A stretch of DNA of 24,736 nt from the IMG/VR virus record IMGVR_UViG_3300018416_003057, positions 1 to 24,736 of that record. One strand, 5' to 3'. Source of the DNA: a virus. Both the position numbers and the translations under genes were made by a program. Each line of letters begins with the position of its first letter. Position 1 is the first letter of the stretch. Shown in pieces: positions 1-8,476 of this stretch. The notes beneath the pieces are model-generated. The model was given only the letters and a program-made list of their open reading frames with translations, searched no databases and was not told where the DNA came from.

Positions 1-203
1 AACTTACGAATCTGACTATTTGTTAAAGGATTCTTTTTCTTGTCTGTAGTATGTGATGTAAATATCATTACATCATCACCTGATGAAACTGATTGCATTT
101 TCTTAGCAAGTTTCATGTGTCCTACTGTCGGTGGATTAAAACGACCAAAAGTAAATGTAGCACCTTTACCTCTTGCTTCTGTTATGTCTTTAAAGTTTTT
201 CAT
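1..203 (-). CDS. Nucleotidyltransferase (cytidylyltransferase-like), 3' end cut off by window
   Basis: The gene starts at the ATG at 203 and runs off the left edge, so only the first 67 residues are visible. They include a GRFNPPTVGH stretch (about residues 20-29), which fits the nucleotide-binding T/HxGH signature of the cytidylyltransferase-like superfamily (adenylyl- or cytidylyltransferases that activate a phosphorylated substrate with ATP or CTP). The substrate cannot be told from this fragment. T4-like marine phages often carry such a gene. The N-terminus, MKNFKDITEA, resembles the T4 capsid-targeting peptide with an I-T-E cleavage-type site, so the protein may be packaged in the head (inference). 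It overlaps the end of the upstream 92-aa gene by 14 nt, suggesting coupled translation. Confidence 0.8.
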   Translation of the reverse strand, partial: MKNFKDITEARGKGATFTFGRFNPPTVGHMKLAKKMQSVSSGDDVMIFTSHTTDKKKNPLTNSQIRK

Positions 204-468
204 ACTTTTCTATCTTTAAAACTAAATCAGTTTTACCTCTAATTAATCTATGATACATACCTTTGTCTATATCAAATTTACGCTCAGTTCTTAATTCAAA
301 TGGTAAACTACCATTGTATTGAAACTGCCAACCCTCACCTTCTAATACTGTTATTTTTCTATTCTCTAAATCACGATGCCAAACTAATTCAGTACTAGCT
401 ACATCTTTAGAGAAAGTTCTTATTTCACCTTCATCTATGTAAGGTTTACCAGAAGAAATTTCCACCAC
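190..468 (-). CDS. Conserved phage protein, 92 aa, unknown function
   Basis: I do not recognise a named family with confidence. The protein is small and mostly beta-like, with WHRDLE near residue 31 and a GMYHRLIRGKTDLVLKI stretch near the end. Two spaced histidines between strands suggest a cupin-like small barrel, but that is only an impression. Similar small proteins occur in T4-like marine phages as hypothetical genes (recollection). The start is a GTG at 468, because no in-frame ATG occurs until about residue 71. The start overlaps the previous gene by 23 nt, and the stop overlaps the next gene, so it sits in the middle of a tightly packed late block. Confidence 0.75.
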   Translation of the reverse strand: MVEISSGKPYIDEGEIRTFSKDVASTELVWHRDLENRKITVLEGEGWQFQYNGSLPFELRTERKFDIDKGMYHRLIRGKTDLVLKIEKYEKL

Positions 469-814
469 CTGTAAGTCCTAAATCTTTTGCGTAATATGGT
501 AGTCTACAACTCCAATATCTAGGTGTCAATTTATCATTTGCAGTATCACAATTATGTCTATCAGCAAATGCTTTTCTTCGTGCTGGGTCTTTTAATTTTA
601 CTGACAAATTAGACCCACCATCTTTAGCACCGAATGATACTTTTTTTACTTTGTCTCCATCTTTTACATAGACATAAAATTTCTTAGCACCACCTCTTTT
701 TGGTTTGTTGATTTCTTTGTTATCATCTTCTGTAACTTCAATCATAGGTCTTTCTAAAGGTACATACTTACCTTCAAATTTACCGTAATCTATATGTTCT
801 AGAAATGATTTCAT
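446..814 (-). CDS. Conserved phage protein with C-terminal YWSCRLPYYAK motif, 122 aa
   Basis: The N-terminal 40 residues are variable and charged. A conserved-looking domain follows: KRGGAKKFYVYVKDGDKVKKV, then DPARRKAFADRHNCD, then PRYWSCRLPYYAKDLGL. This resembles a domain of unknown function shared by marine T4-like phages and large DNA viruses of algae; I associate it with DUF5872 from memory and cannot verify that. Two cysteines (in HNCD and WSCR) could form a metal site or a redox pair. The protein is basic. It starts with MKSF like several neighbours, but has no clean [L/I]xE site nearby. It overlaps the upstream basic protein gene by 4 nt (ATGA-type junction). Confidence 0.8.
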   Translation of the reverse strand: MKSFLEHIDYGKFEGKYVPLERPMIEVTEDDNKEINKPKRGGAKKFYVYVKDGDKVKKVSFGAKDGGSNLSVKLKDPARRKAFADRHNCDTANDKLTPRYWSCRLPYYAKDLGLTGGGNFFW

Positions 815-1515
815 TTTTTAGCTTTTCCTTTCATTTTGTTCTTTCTTCTTCTAGCTGCATCAGCTTTTGGACTGTCACTAAACGCTACTGCTTTGTCAAA
901 AGCTTTTTGTGATACTGCACCTTTTGGATTCATTTTCTCACCAGAACCTCTTTTAATTCTTTCTCTTTTCTTTCTGATATTATCCCAAAGACTTTCAGCT
1001 TTTCTTTTACCGTCTTTATCATACTTACCAGATTTCTTTTTAGCAATAGCTATTGCTGCTTGTTGTGCTGGTGATACAGCTTCTCCTCTGACTTTAGCTG
1101 CTAAGTCACTATCGGCTTTACCCCAAGTACCTTTACCTTTTGTAATAAAAGAATTTACTCTAGCCAATCCCCATTGGACAGCTGTAGTTCCTGGTCTATG
1201 TCCTGTTTGCCATGCTTTGACACCTCTTTTATATACTTGTTTTAATACACCCAATGGCATACCTGACTTCTTAGCTTTATTTGATAATGCTTTGTCTGGA
1301 TTACTTTCACCAAACATCTTTTTAAACTTCAAAGTATGTTTACTTGGTTTAGTCTTAGCATCATCATCACCAGGAGCAGGTTTAGTACTACCTTTAGCAA
1401 AGTGTTTTGCTCTAGCTTCTTTTTCTTTCTTACTCAATCCTTTGTAATACTTTTTAGGTTGTGTCCCAGGTTCGTCTTTTACTTGTGGGTCTTGTGGTTG
1501 TTTTCTCTCTTTCAT
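811..1515 (-). CDS. Highly basic conserved phage protein, 234 aa (possible DNA-binding or packaged protein)
   Basis: Very rich in Lys and Arg throughout. It has a KYYKGLSKKEKEARAKHFAKG segment near residue 22, a SKHTLKFKKMFG segment near residue 58, and a well-ordered central domain (about residues 83-145) including GVKAWQTGHRPGTTAVQW and ARVNSFITKGKGTWGKADSD. The C-terminus is a charged tail ending in Lys repeats. I associate the central domain with a DUF shared by phages and large DNA viruses (DUF5824 in memory, unverified). Its role is unknown; basicity and its place in a late block suggest binding to packaged DNA (inference). The gene touches the 410-aa gene upstream with a one-base stop/start overlap. 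Confidence 0.8.
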   Translation of the reverse strand: MKERKQPQDPQVKDEPGTQPKKYYKGLSKKEKEARAKHFAKGSTKPAPGDDDAKTKPSKHTLKFKKMFGESNPDKALSNKAKKSGMPLGVLKQVYKRGVKAWQTGHRPGTTAVQWGLARVNSFITKGKGTWGKADSDLAAKVRGEAVSPAQQAAIAIAKKKSGKYDKDGKRKAESLWDNIRKKRERIKRGSGEKMNPKGAVSQKAFDKAVAFSDSPKADAARRRKNKMKGKAKK

Positions 1516-2747
1516 TACTTGTCCCAGTTTTTAGCTACAGTAAAGTTATTAAAACTGAATTCCATTTTGTCTACAATTTTAACAGCTTCACCTGTTCTGT
1601 CAATAGCAACATAACCTTCTGGTGCTACTACTTTAAGTCCATTATCAACTTTAACGAATGTCTTTGCTAGACCCTTTGCTTGGTCCATTTTCTTAACAAT
1701 CATTAACTTTGCTTCAATCAAAAATCTCATAAAATCTACGACTTGTTCTAATGTTTTAAGTGAACTATTGATCACTCTTATATGTTCTCTTAACTTAGAT
1801 TGTTGTACAGGACTATCTGATTTGTTCTTCTTCCACCAATTTTGAAAGTGAACTAGATATCCTTTTACAGCATCTTTACCTTTCGGTAATTTTTTTCCTT
1901 CTCTTGTATATGTATTTAGATAAGTTTTGAACCCAGCTCCAGCAGCTGATGTACCTAAACTATCTTGCCATTTTAAAAACTTATTGAATTTACCTGAGTT
2001 TATTCTATGAAATTGTTTACCTGCACCTGACAATAATTTTGTAACTTTTACAGTATCTTTTGCTGTAAATGTAGCTGCTCCTGTTACATCTCTATATGTT
2101 GCATCATCTTGCCATACAGTAGATGATGAACCCGGTAACTTAGCTCCAAACGATGCTTTTAAATCTTGTATTGTATTACCTTTATATGTTGTATGCCATA
2201 CAATACCCACTTTAGCTTTTTTTATTTGTCTACCAATCTCTGAATCAGATGGTACAGCATACAAAATAGTATTTGGTTGAAATGTAATGTGTTTAACACC
2301 ATCGATTGTCATTGTTGATAAATCGTCTGTAAACATTAAATCACCTTGAAGTATTTCTTTCATACCCAATTTACTGAATTCATCTAAACAGACTTTCATC
2401 TTTTTGTTTAACTCACCATCAGTATCTGCATCGATATCTTCGTATGTATGATAATAAGGTTGTGGATCTTGAGTTTTTCTAAACAAAGCTTTCTTAGCTA
2501 CAAAGAATTTACCTGTCTCAGGATGAGGACCAGCAAACACTGCTGGAGCTCCGTCCCACTTGACTGTAACATTTAGTTTAGATTTACCACCACCAGCAAA
2601 CATATCTCTTAATGATTGAAGAAACTCTATTGCACTTCGACCACCAGCAATACCAAAATTTAGAATTTCATCTTCTAGATGTTCTAAATGTAAATTTTTA
2701 CCTGCTGCTTCTGTTAGATATTCCATTACTTCAATGAACCTTTCCAA
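1515..2747 (-). CDS. Large conserved phage protein with nucleotidyltransferase/ligase-like motifs, 410 aa
   Basis: In cyanophage-type genomes this family is annotated as hypothetical. The sequence shows KWDGAPAV at residues 63-70, which looks like motif I (KxDG) of the covalent nucleotidyltransferases (ATP-dependent DNA/RNA ligases, capping enzymes). EGYV lies at 377-380 and VKIVD at 389-393, which look like motifs IV (EGxV) and V. LQGDLMF at 133-139 could sit at the motif III/IIIa position. The spacing between motif III and IV is unusually long (about 240 residues), so the fold assignment is inference. The N-terminus (MERFIEVMEYLTEAAG) carries an LTE|A site like the T4 head-protease site. 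The gene overlaps the PAP2 fusion gene by 22 nt. Confidence 0.8.
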   Translation of the reverse strand: MERFIEVMEYLTEAAGKNLHLEHLEDEILNFGIAGGRSAIEFLQSLRDMFAGGGKSKLNVTVKWDGAPAVFAGPHPETGKFFVAKKALFRKTQDPQPYYHTYEDIDADTDGELNKKMKVCLDEFSKLGMKEILQGDLMFTDDLSTMTIDGVKHITFQPNTILYAVPSDSEIGRQIKKAKVGIVWHTTYKGNTIQDLKASFGAKLPGSSSTVWQDDATYRDVTGAATFTAKDTVKVTKLLSGAGKQFHRINSGKFNKFLKWQDSLGTSAAGAGFKTYLNTYTREGKKLPKGKDAVKGYLVHFQNWWKKNKSDSPVQQSKLREHIRVINSSLKTLEQVVDFMRFLIEAKLMIVKKMDQAKGLAKTFVKVDNGLKVVAPEGYVAIDRTGEAVKIVDKMEFSFNNFTVAKNWDK

Positions 2748-5101
2748 TTCTTAGTTGTAGTATTTATTTCAAACTTGGTAGCGAAACCCGATCCAGAACT
2801 TGTAGCAATACCTACAACATTCCATTGTGGTTCAGGTGGCATACCATCTAGACTTTCGACTAATAATACATTGATACTATTATACTCTTTACCTGATACT
2901 TTCATTATCTTAATGACTAATACAGGAAAATCATTATACTCTTTACCGATCTTTGCTAGGTCTTCTACTTTTTTCTTTTCAAAATCATCTCTTGTACCCA
3001 TGTGTTTTAGTTTGTTACCACCATACACAATTACTAGAGGTAAAGCTGTGTTACCGAATCTTGCTTCACCTTCAAATTCAGCTGCTAATGCAAACAATGA
3101 TGTAGATAAATTTTCATAACTACTCATTTTACTTTCTACATATTTTAATATACCTTTGATATAATTCATACCAGACCAATTAGAAGTCAATTTGAATACA
3201 GTATCCATTGATGTGCCTAAACCTAATACAACTTCATCACCTTCTTTTACAGAATCTAGTTCTCTTAATTTTTTAAGATCACTTGATGATATTTTGACAT
3301 CACCACCCTCAATCACAACTATAGGTTCTATTGGTCTATCTTTTACAGCAAATTGAGAGTTTAGTTTTTTAATGAGTTTTTTGTTTTCTTGATGTAGTTT
3401 ATTGATTGGATCACCTGTCATAGCTTTATTAAATGCTTTGATTTCTCTAACTAAAGGTTTATTAGCTTTAATAGTTCTAGTACCTTCTGTTATGACACCA
3501 CCTTGTGATTGTAATTCTTTGACTATTGAATTAGCTGATTTACCAATTTTATTTGATTTAACTTGTTTATCAGTAAATGATTTTGCTGCTTGATTTGCTG
3601 ACTTAGCAAGTTTTGAGAAAACACCTTTTATTTTCTTGTATAAAAAGTCTACACCTTTAGATACTTTAGCACCCAACTTAGCTAGAACAGCAGTTCCTTT
3701 ATTAAATATATCACTTATACCTTCTGAAATAAGTTCAGCTTCAGTATCCCATTCTAAATGATTCTGTTGAATTGTTTGAATTTTAGTAGGCATATTACCA
3801 GCTATACCTGTCATAAATCTAGCATTAGCAAACATACCGACTTTACCAATTCTAGCTGCTCCGACTTTAGCATCTTTTTTTAATGATACTTGATAAAATT
3901 CTACAACCGATTTATCATTAGAATCTAATAAAGTTATTTTACTTTTAGTATCTGTTTTTATTCTTCTATGTTGTGCTTGTAAATCTAGACCTTTCATTTC
4001 TTTCATTATTCTGAATAAATCTGATCTAGTACCTTTTGATATCATCACAGCATCTGCAGTATTTACTTTATCTGGATTTGGTACTTCAAATATTTCAGGT
4101 GCGTTATCATAATAATCACCAACACTATTATGAATAAAATCTTTAAAAGATCCTAGTTGTCTCATTGAACCACCTAATTCTTTACAGTAGTCTAACATTA
4201 TTTTCTCACCATTATCAACATTAGATGTAAATTCTTCTATCCAAGATTTACATATTGGTGAAAATTCTTGATGTGATAGTATCGACAACCCTTTACCCAT
4301 ACCTTCAACAATTGCACAACCCTCATAAATTTGTGTTCTGGCTGTAGGTGACTTTGGTAATGTATCATTAATTGATATGAATACATCTTCTTCTTTGAGT
4401 TCGAATGATTCTAATTTTAGATCAGGTTCCATACCTTTTTTAGATAGATCATATAGATGATCAGCTAATCTGATACCAAATTCTGTATCAGTAGGATAAT
4501 GAGCACCTGCTATTTGTCTACTATGACCAATCCTTTTACCTATATCTAGAATGTTCTTTCTATGTTCTAATGGTGCTTCATCAGCAACTAATAATGATAC
4601 TAATCTACCTTGAGTAGCATGTCCCGAAGGATATGAAGGTGTACCTGCTGTTTTAAGTGGGAATGTATTTAATGGTAGACCTAACTCTTTTGCTAATGCT
4701 TTTGGTCTAGGTCTATTGTAATGTCTTTTGAGTGCTAGTATAATAGGATTCGATTGATCTCGTAATGATTTTATTCGTGTGAAATCTACTTCAATACCAT
4801 ATTCATCTAAGTATTCTTTGAATGGTCTAATAACTTTGATGTCATATTCAACCATTTCATCTTCCCATTGAGTTCTAAACTGACCAAGAGAAATAAGATG
4901 TTGTATTTCTTTCTTAGTCTTTTCAGATGAATTTTTAGGAAAAGGATATTGTTGCCAATCTTCTAGATTGATATGTTTGAATTCTGAATAATCTTTTTTA
5001 AGTTGTTTTAATCTATCAGCTGATAGCTTTACACTATGACCTAGTTTGTCTAACTTACTTTCTTTTGATTCTTCTTGGATTATTTCTGCAAATGATTTCA
5101 T
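2726..5101 (-). CDS. PAP2-type phosphatase domain fused to a large phage-specific C-terminal region, 791 aa
   Basis: Residues about 60-220 carry all three PAP2 (type 2 phosphatidic acid phosphatase / vanadium haloperoxidase-like) motifs: Kx6RP at K125...R132-P133, PSGH at 158-161, and SRx5Hx3D at S194...H201...D205. The catalytic residues therefore look intact, and the domain should hydrolyse a phosphomonoester or lipid phosphate. No transmembrane helices surround the motifs, so it resembles the soluble class A acid phosphatases. The remaining ~570 residues are unrecognised; residues ~460-530 are Lys-rich and amphipathic. The N-terminus MKSFAEIIQE|ES matches the T4 capsid-targeting peptide and its I-x-E site, hinting at packaging and injection. 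No Shine-Dalgarno is seen; a CATAAATA box lies 7 nt upstream of the ATG. Confidence 0.9.
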   Translation of the reverse strand: MKSFAEIIQEESKESKLDKLGHSVKLSADRLKQLKKDYSEFKHINLEDWQQYPFPKNSSEKTKKEIQHLISLGQFRTQWEDEMVEYDIKVIRPFKEYLDEYGIEVDFTRIKSLRDQSNPIILALKRHYNRPRPKALAKELGLPLNTFPLKTAGTPSYPSGHATQGRLVSLLVADEAPLEHRKNILDIGKRIGHSRQIAGAHYPTDTEFGIRLADHLYDLSKKGMEPDLKLESFELKEEDVFISINDTLPKSPTARTQIYEGCAIVEGMGKGLSILSHQEFSPICKSWIEEFTSNVDNGEKIMLDYCKELGGSMRQLGSFKDFIHNSVGDYYDNAPEIFEVPNPDKVNTADAVMISKGTRSDLFRIMKEMKGLDLQAQHRRIKTDTKSKITLLDSNDKSVVEFYQVSLKKDAKVGAARIGKVGMFANARFMTGIAGNMPTKIQTIQQNHLEWDTEAELISEGISDIFNKGTAVLAKLGAKVSKGVDFLYKKIKGVFSKLAKSANQAAKSFTDKQVKSNKIGKSANSIVKELQSQGGVITEGTRTIKANKPLVREIKAFNKAMTGDPINKLHQENKKLIKKLNSQFAVKDRPIEPIVVIEGGDVKISSSDLKKLRELDSVKEGDEVVLGLGTSMDTVFKLTSNWSGMNYIKGILKYVESKMSSYENLSTSLFALAAEFEGEARFGNTALPLVIVYGGNKLKHMGTRDDFEKKKVEDLAKIGKEYNDFPVLVIKIMKVSGKEYNSINVLLVESLDGMPPEPQWNVVGIATSSGSGFATKFEINTTTKNWKGSLK

Positions 5102-5107
5102 AAACAG

Positions 5108-5115
5108 TATTTATG
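5108..5115 (-). promoter_or_regulatory. Late-promoter-like CATAAATA box before the PAP2 gene
   Basis: CATAAATA differs at one base from the T4 late -10 box TATAAATA. It lies seven bases before the ATG of the PAP2 fusion gene, so a transcript would begin at or next to the start codon. It sits inside an inverted repeat (AGTATT, six bases, AATACT at 5106-5123). No Shine-Dalgarno separates it from the ATG. Confidence 0.35.
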
Positions 5116-5121
5116 TTAATA

Positions 5122-5331
5122 CTATTTTTGAATTCTGTGCTTACTGAGGAACTTTTCGATCTTTGTGATCTGGTCGATCAATTCTAGTTGTCTATCCTCG
5201 TTTTGATGTGTCTTTTTCAACTGAATGAGTTCTTTTTTTATTTCAGTTTTCTCTACCAATAAATCGACAAGAGGTTTACCTTTAATAATCCCCTTGTCTT
5301 TAATTGTTTTAGTCTGAGTTGATGATTTCAT
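5122..5331 (-). CDS. Small charged helical protein, 69 aa, unknown function
   Basis: The family is not recognised. The protein is Lys/Glu/Gln-rich with heptad-like Leu/Ile spacing from about residue 20 to the end, so a short coiled coil is likely. There are no cysteines and no membrane segment. The ATG at 5331 overlaps the end of the HAD nucleotidase gene by 23 nt, and the gene ends 20 nt before the PAP2 gene. It is probably co-transcribed with the nucleotidase from the promoter near 5846. Confidence 0.65.
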   Translation of the reverse strand: MKSSTQTKTIKDKGIIKGKPLVDLLVEKTEIKKELIQLKKTHQNEDRQLELIDQITKIEKFLSKHRIQK

Positions 5332-5815
5332 TTAACTGTCTGATTGTATCGTCTGCAGTAGTATGTAGTATTCCTATACCACCTGCTTCTACCCAACAAT
5401 CGATATTTTTATCTCTGTCGTCAATCAATACTGCTTTCTTATGAGCGAAAGCTGCTTTCTGACTACCTTTGAATGTAGGTATAACTGTCCAATAAGGATT
5501 TATATGTTCTCTTATCCATTCGATCTTATCTCTTACAACAAGTTCTCTGTTAACAGTACCTGCTGCAGTTAATATTTCAGTATGAATACCAGAATTTAGA
5601 CACCAATCAGTCAATTTCCAAGCATCTGGAAGAGGATCCATCTTTCTAAACATATGCTTAGAAGTCAATTCTCTCTTATGTTCGTCATACACTTTATGAC
5701 CAGCATCGTTATTCCAAACCTTTTCACCTAACATTTCTGCTATTTTAGACTCAAAATCAGCTAAAACACCGTCCATATCTAAGAATATTTGTCTTATTTT
5801 CATATCTTTTTTCAT
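5309..5815 (-). CDS. HAD-family 5'(3')-nucleotidase-like phosphatase
   Basis: The N-terminus carries HAD motif I as FLDMDGVLADFE (nucleophile Asp, then DxD Asp two residues later). ILTAAG is the motif II region, a Lys-rich segment (FKGSQKAAFAHKK) covers motif III, and LIDDRDKN is motif IV. This resembles the cytosolic deoxyribonucleotidases (NT5C type), which remove phosphate from dNMPs; phages use such enzymes in nucleotide salvage. The frame stays open upstream to 5893, but that extension is just translation of the promoter, so I start at 5815, exactly at the predicted +1. A second ATG at 5803 (MKIRQIFLDMDG) is the alternative start. No Shine-Dalgarno is seen. Confidence 0.85.
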   Translation of the reverse strand: MKKDMKIRQIFLDMDGVLADFESKIAEMLGEKVWNNDAGHKVYDEHKRELTSKHMFRKMDPLPDAWKLTDWCLNSGIHTEILTAAGTVNRELVVRDKIEWIREHINPYWTVIPTFKGSQKAAFAHKKAVLIDDRDKNIDCWVEAGGIGILHTTADDTIRQLNEIINSD

Positions 5816-5821
5816 ACTATT

Positions 5822-5851
5822 ATTATACAAAAAAGGTACCTGCGGTATCAA
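5822..5851 (-). promoter_or_regulatory. Sigma70-like promoter, 18-nt spacer class, for the HAD nucleotidase
   Basis: Minus strand: -35 TTGATA (5851-5846), 18-nt spacer containing CCGCAGGTACC and a T-run, -10 TATAAT (5827-5822). Predicted +1 is 5815, the A of an ATG. The same core, spacer length and T-run recur in front of 14482 and 14699. Confidence 0.75.
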
Positions 5852-5885
5852 GTCTGGCATCTTTAAATGTCTAAATTCCCACATA

Positions 5886-7271
5886 CTAATCAAAATTTAA
5901 ATCTTTTGTATTTTCAGAAGATATTCTTTTACCTGTTGATGTATTATCCATAACAGGACCTATATCAACTAATTCATCTTGTGCTGATTGTTCACAATCA
6001 TACAATCTCATTTTTGCCCTATCAACACCCAATACAAACCTCTTATGATAAGTCGGATCATTATATCGATTCTTTAACTGTTTGACCATTACTTGATCAA
6101 GTTCTTGCATTTCTTCTGTAGATATCAAAGCAAACATAAAGTCTGCAGTTGCTGGTAAACCAAATGATTCAGAAGTATCTTCAAGACCTACATCTGTAGA
6201 TACAAAACCTGTTCTATTAGTTTGTGTTGCAGACATAATTGGTACATCAAATTCAACTGCTAGTCCTCTAAGTTCTTCTGCAATAGACTTAATATATGAA
6301 TAAGTATTCACATTACTACCAGGTCTTACTCTGAATGAACTACAGATATTCAAATAGTCAATGAATATAATGTCTGGTTTGAAATCTCTTTTTAAATCTA
6401 ATTCTTGAAGTAGATGTCTAATGTGACCACTATGTGCTGTTGCTGTTGGATATTCTTTAATGATCAATTTACCTTTTGTCTTCTCTCTAATTCTAGTGAT
6501 CTTTTTCTCATACATCAACTTTGGTAAGTCTTGTAATTCATTCAAAGATATATCAAGTAGATTTGCATCAATTCTTTCAGCGATCTTTTCTTCTGCCATT
6601 TCCATAGTAATATATAATACATTCTTACCTTGAATCAAAGATGATGATGCACAATGACACATGAATAATGATTTACCAACACCCGTACCTGCCATGACAA
6701 TATTCAATGTCTTATTTGGAAGACCACCTTTACTGATCTTATTCATAAGTTCTAAATCAAATGGTATTCTTTCTTCTTCTCTGTGCATGAAGTCATATCT
6801 AGAATCCCAATCTTCTATAAAGTCATGACCAATATTTGAATCGAAAGATACAGACAAAGCTTCTCTTAGAATATCAGGTATCTCACCTTGATGTCCTTGT
6901 TTATCTTGAATGATTGCAATAGAATTCATTACACCATTGTAAACTGCTCTGTCTTTACACCATTTCTCTGTAGAATCGATCAACCATTCATCAGGTGTTT
7001 CAGAATTATCTTCTTTGATATCTCTGATTAACACCATTGTATCAGACAATAGTTGTTGATCAACATCATCTTTTTCATCAATGTCAATGATAAGTGCTTC
7101 TGGTGTTGGTGAAGTTTGATACTTTAGAAAGTACTCACGAATTTGTTTGAATAAAAATTCTTCGTCCCTTTCAGAAAAAAATTCTGATTTTATGTAAGGT
7201 AAAGTCTTTCTAGTAAATTCTTCATTCTGTATCAGATTCTTGAGAATCGTCTGTTCTAATCGCGTTGCCAT
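5886..7271 (-). CDS. 41: Replicative DNA helicase, T4 gp41 type (DnaB-like)
   Basis: This is a ring helicase that unwinds the phage replication fork and works with primase and polymerase. The N-terminus has the gp41-like signature [24 protein letters not shown]. Walker A is GTGVGKS at residues 195-201 and Walker B is IIFIDYLN at 301-308, with a following ATQTNR segment typical of the DnaB/RecA core. At 461 aa it is close to T4 gp41 (475 aa as I recall), so it is full length. It overlaps the uvsX gene by 50 nt, placing recombination and helicase genes in one transcript from the promoter near 8449. There is only a weak A/G-rich stretch before the ATG at 7271. Confidence 0.95.
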   Translation of the reverse strand: MATRLEQTILKNLIQNEEFTRKTLPYIKSEFFSERDEEFLFKQIREYFLKYQTSPTPEALIIDIDEKDDVDQQLLSDTMVLIRDIKEDNSETPDEWLIDSTEKWCKDRAVYNGVMNSIAIIQDKQGHQGEIPDILREALSVSFDSNIGHDFIEDWDSRYDFMHREEERIPFDLELMNKISKGGLPNKTLNIVMAGTGVGKSLFMCHCASSSLIQGKNVLYITMEMAEEKIAERIDANLLDISLNELQDLPKLMYEKKITRIREKTKGKLIIKEYPTATAHSGHIRHLLQELDLKRDFKPDIIFIDYLNICSSFRVRPGSNVNTYSYIKSIAEELRGLAVEFDVPIMSATQTNRTGFVSTDVGLEDTSESFGLPATADFMFALISTEEMQELDQVMVKQLKNRYNDPTYHKRFVLGVDRAKMRLYDCEQSAQDELVDIGPVMDNTSTGKRISSENTKDLNFD

Positions 7272-8265
7272 ATAAAAATTCTTGTTTCGCTACTTCGTTA
7301 ATTTGATCAAGTACTTCTGGTGTGAAATACTTCTCTGGATTGTTGTTAATTGTTTTACCAAATTGTGTTGTACCATCAGGTAACTCAATTCGTGTAGATG
7401 ATTGTTTGAAGATACCATACTTCACTGCTAAGTCTAATAGACCATAATGTCTATCTAAACCTGAATCATATTTTAGTATAACATCTACCATTTTATTTTC
7501 TATTGTAAGTCTAGACTTCTCATTCTTACAATGAATAATATTACCGATAACATCTTTTCCGTCTTTCTCTTTTTTCTTTGATAAAAAGATAATTGATGAT
7601 GCAGCGTATTTAAGACCACTACCACCACCCATAACTTTCTTAGCGAATAAACCCATTTCATCATAAGTGTGATTTGTTACGATTAATGGTACTCCTGCTT
7701 TACCAAGTTTAAGAGTTAGAACTCTGAAAGCTGCTTTGACTAATTGTGCTCTTGTCATATCTCTAGTCTCTGCACCTGCAGCTGTATCTTCAATCTCTTT
7801 AGTTGTTGATAACATACCAAGTGAATCTAAAACAAATAACATTTTCATTTCTGTTTTATCTTTGATATATTGATCTAGAATTTTTATAGATTGAGTTCTA
7901 AATTCTTGAACTGTTGTTACAGGAACAATAACGATTCTAGAGGAATCGATACCTCTTTCTTCGATCATGTCTTTCGTGATTGCACTTTCTGATTCAAAAT
8001 AGATAACCGCTGAATCTGGATTATCATTTAAGAATTGTTTACACATTCCAAGTGCGAAGAATGTTTTACCTGTTGCTGATTCACCTGCTAGTGCTGTGAT
8101 CTTATTATTAGGTAACCCATCATATATTGAACCTGATAAAAGAGCATTAAATATATAAGAACCTGTGTCAATGTATCCACTAACATCAGCTGCTTGTACA
8201 CCTTCTTCTACAATAGAAGCAAACTCATTACCCGTTGTTTTAATTAAGTTTTTCAAATAACTCAT
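7222..8265 (-). CDS. uvsX: UvsX, RecA-like recombinase
   Basis: This is a strand-exchange protein for recombination-dependent replication and repair. Walker A is GESATGKT at residues 61-68 and Walker B is [10 protein letters not shown] at 141-150; the downstream [12 protein letters not shown] and [13 protein letters not shown] segments match the RecA/UvsX core (L1/L2 and ATP-sensing region). At 347 aa it is shorter than T4 UvsX (about 390). The C-terminus is acidic (DDSQESDTE), as in RecA proteins. A GAGG Shine-Dalgarno lies 10 nt upstream of the ATG. It sits 15 nt downstream of a 53-aa membrane peptide gene and overlaps gp41 by 50 nt. Confidence 0.95.
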   Translation of the reverse strand: MSYLKNLIKTTGNEFASIVEEGVQAADVSGYIDTGSYIFNALLSGSIYDGLPNNKITALAGESATGKTFFALGMCKQFLNDNPDSAVIYFESESAITKDMIEERGIDSSRIVIVPVTTVQEFRTQSIKILDQYIKDKTEMKMLFVLDSLGMLSTTKEIEDTAAGAETRDMTRAQLVKAAFRVLTLKLGKAGVPLIVTNHTYDEMGLFAKKVMGGGSGLKYAASSIIFLSKKKEKDGKDVIGNIIHCKNEKSRLTIENKMVDVILKYDSGLDRHYGLLDLAVKYGIFKQSSTRIELPDGTTQFGKTINNNPEKYFTPEVLDQINEVAKQEFLYGNAIRTDDSQESDTE

Positions 8266-8280
8266 ACTATATTATCCTCA

Positions 8281-8442
8281 TTATTTATTTCTTGTTCTTC
8301 TCCTGAGAGCTTTCAAACTATTATCGTAATCGATATGTTCTCTAATTTCTCTTTTCCATGACTGCAACTCAATGAATATTAATATTAACATCACCCAAGT
8401 TACTAGATGAAACGATAAGAACAACCAACTAATTTCAGTCAT
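8281..8442 (-). CDS. Small single-pass membrane protein, 53 aa
   Basis: An open frame from ATG 8442 to TAA 8281, upstream of uvsX. The peptide has one hydrophobic helix (about residues 5-26, WLFLSFHLVTWVMLILIFIE) and a charged, Arg-rich cytoplasmic-type tail (ALRRRTRNK). The ATG is exactly at the predicted +1 of a near-perfect promoter (TTGACA, 16 nt, TATAAT), which is strong support for a real gene. The tail reads like a membrane-anchored binding peptide; its function is unknown. It is the first gene of the uvsX-gp41 transcript. Small early phage membrane peptides often act on host membrane processes (inference only). Confidence 0.75.
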   Translation of the reverse strand: MTEISWLFLSFHLVTWVMLILIFIELQSWKREIREHIDYDNSLKALRRRTRNK

Positions 8443-8448
8443 ATTACT

Positions 8449-8476
8449 ATTATACTACCAAACCTGATTCTGTCAA
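8449..8476 (-). promoter_or_regulatory. Near-consensus sigma70 promoter for the 53-aa peptide / uvsX / gp41 unit
   Basis: -35 TTGACA (8476-8471), 16-nt spacer ending GGTAG, -10 TATAAT (8454-8449). Predicted +1 is 8442, the A of ATG. It lies inside the last codons of the SNase gene. The same GGTAG-TATAAT junction occurs at 13181-13208. Confidence 0.8.

Noticed and set aside
836-1447. A 203-aa plus-strand open frame
   Set aside because: It is antisense to the Lys/Arg-rich 234-aa gene; a low-complexity Leu/Phe/Ser-rich product is what the complement of Lys-rich codons gives. No promoter or Shine-Dalgarno on that strand.
5816-5893. N-terminal extension of the HAD nucleotidase ([11 protein letters not shown]...)
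   Set aside because: It is the in-frame translation of the promoter region; the same kind of extension (FLYN) appears in front of the 191-aa gene, and HAD motif I needs no such leader.
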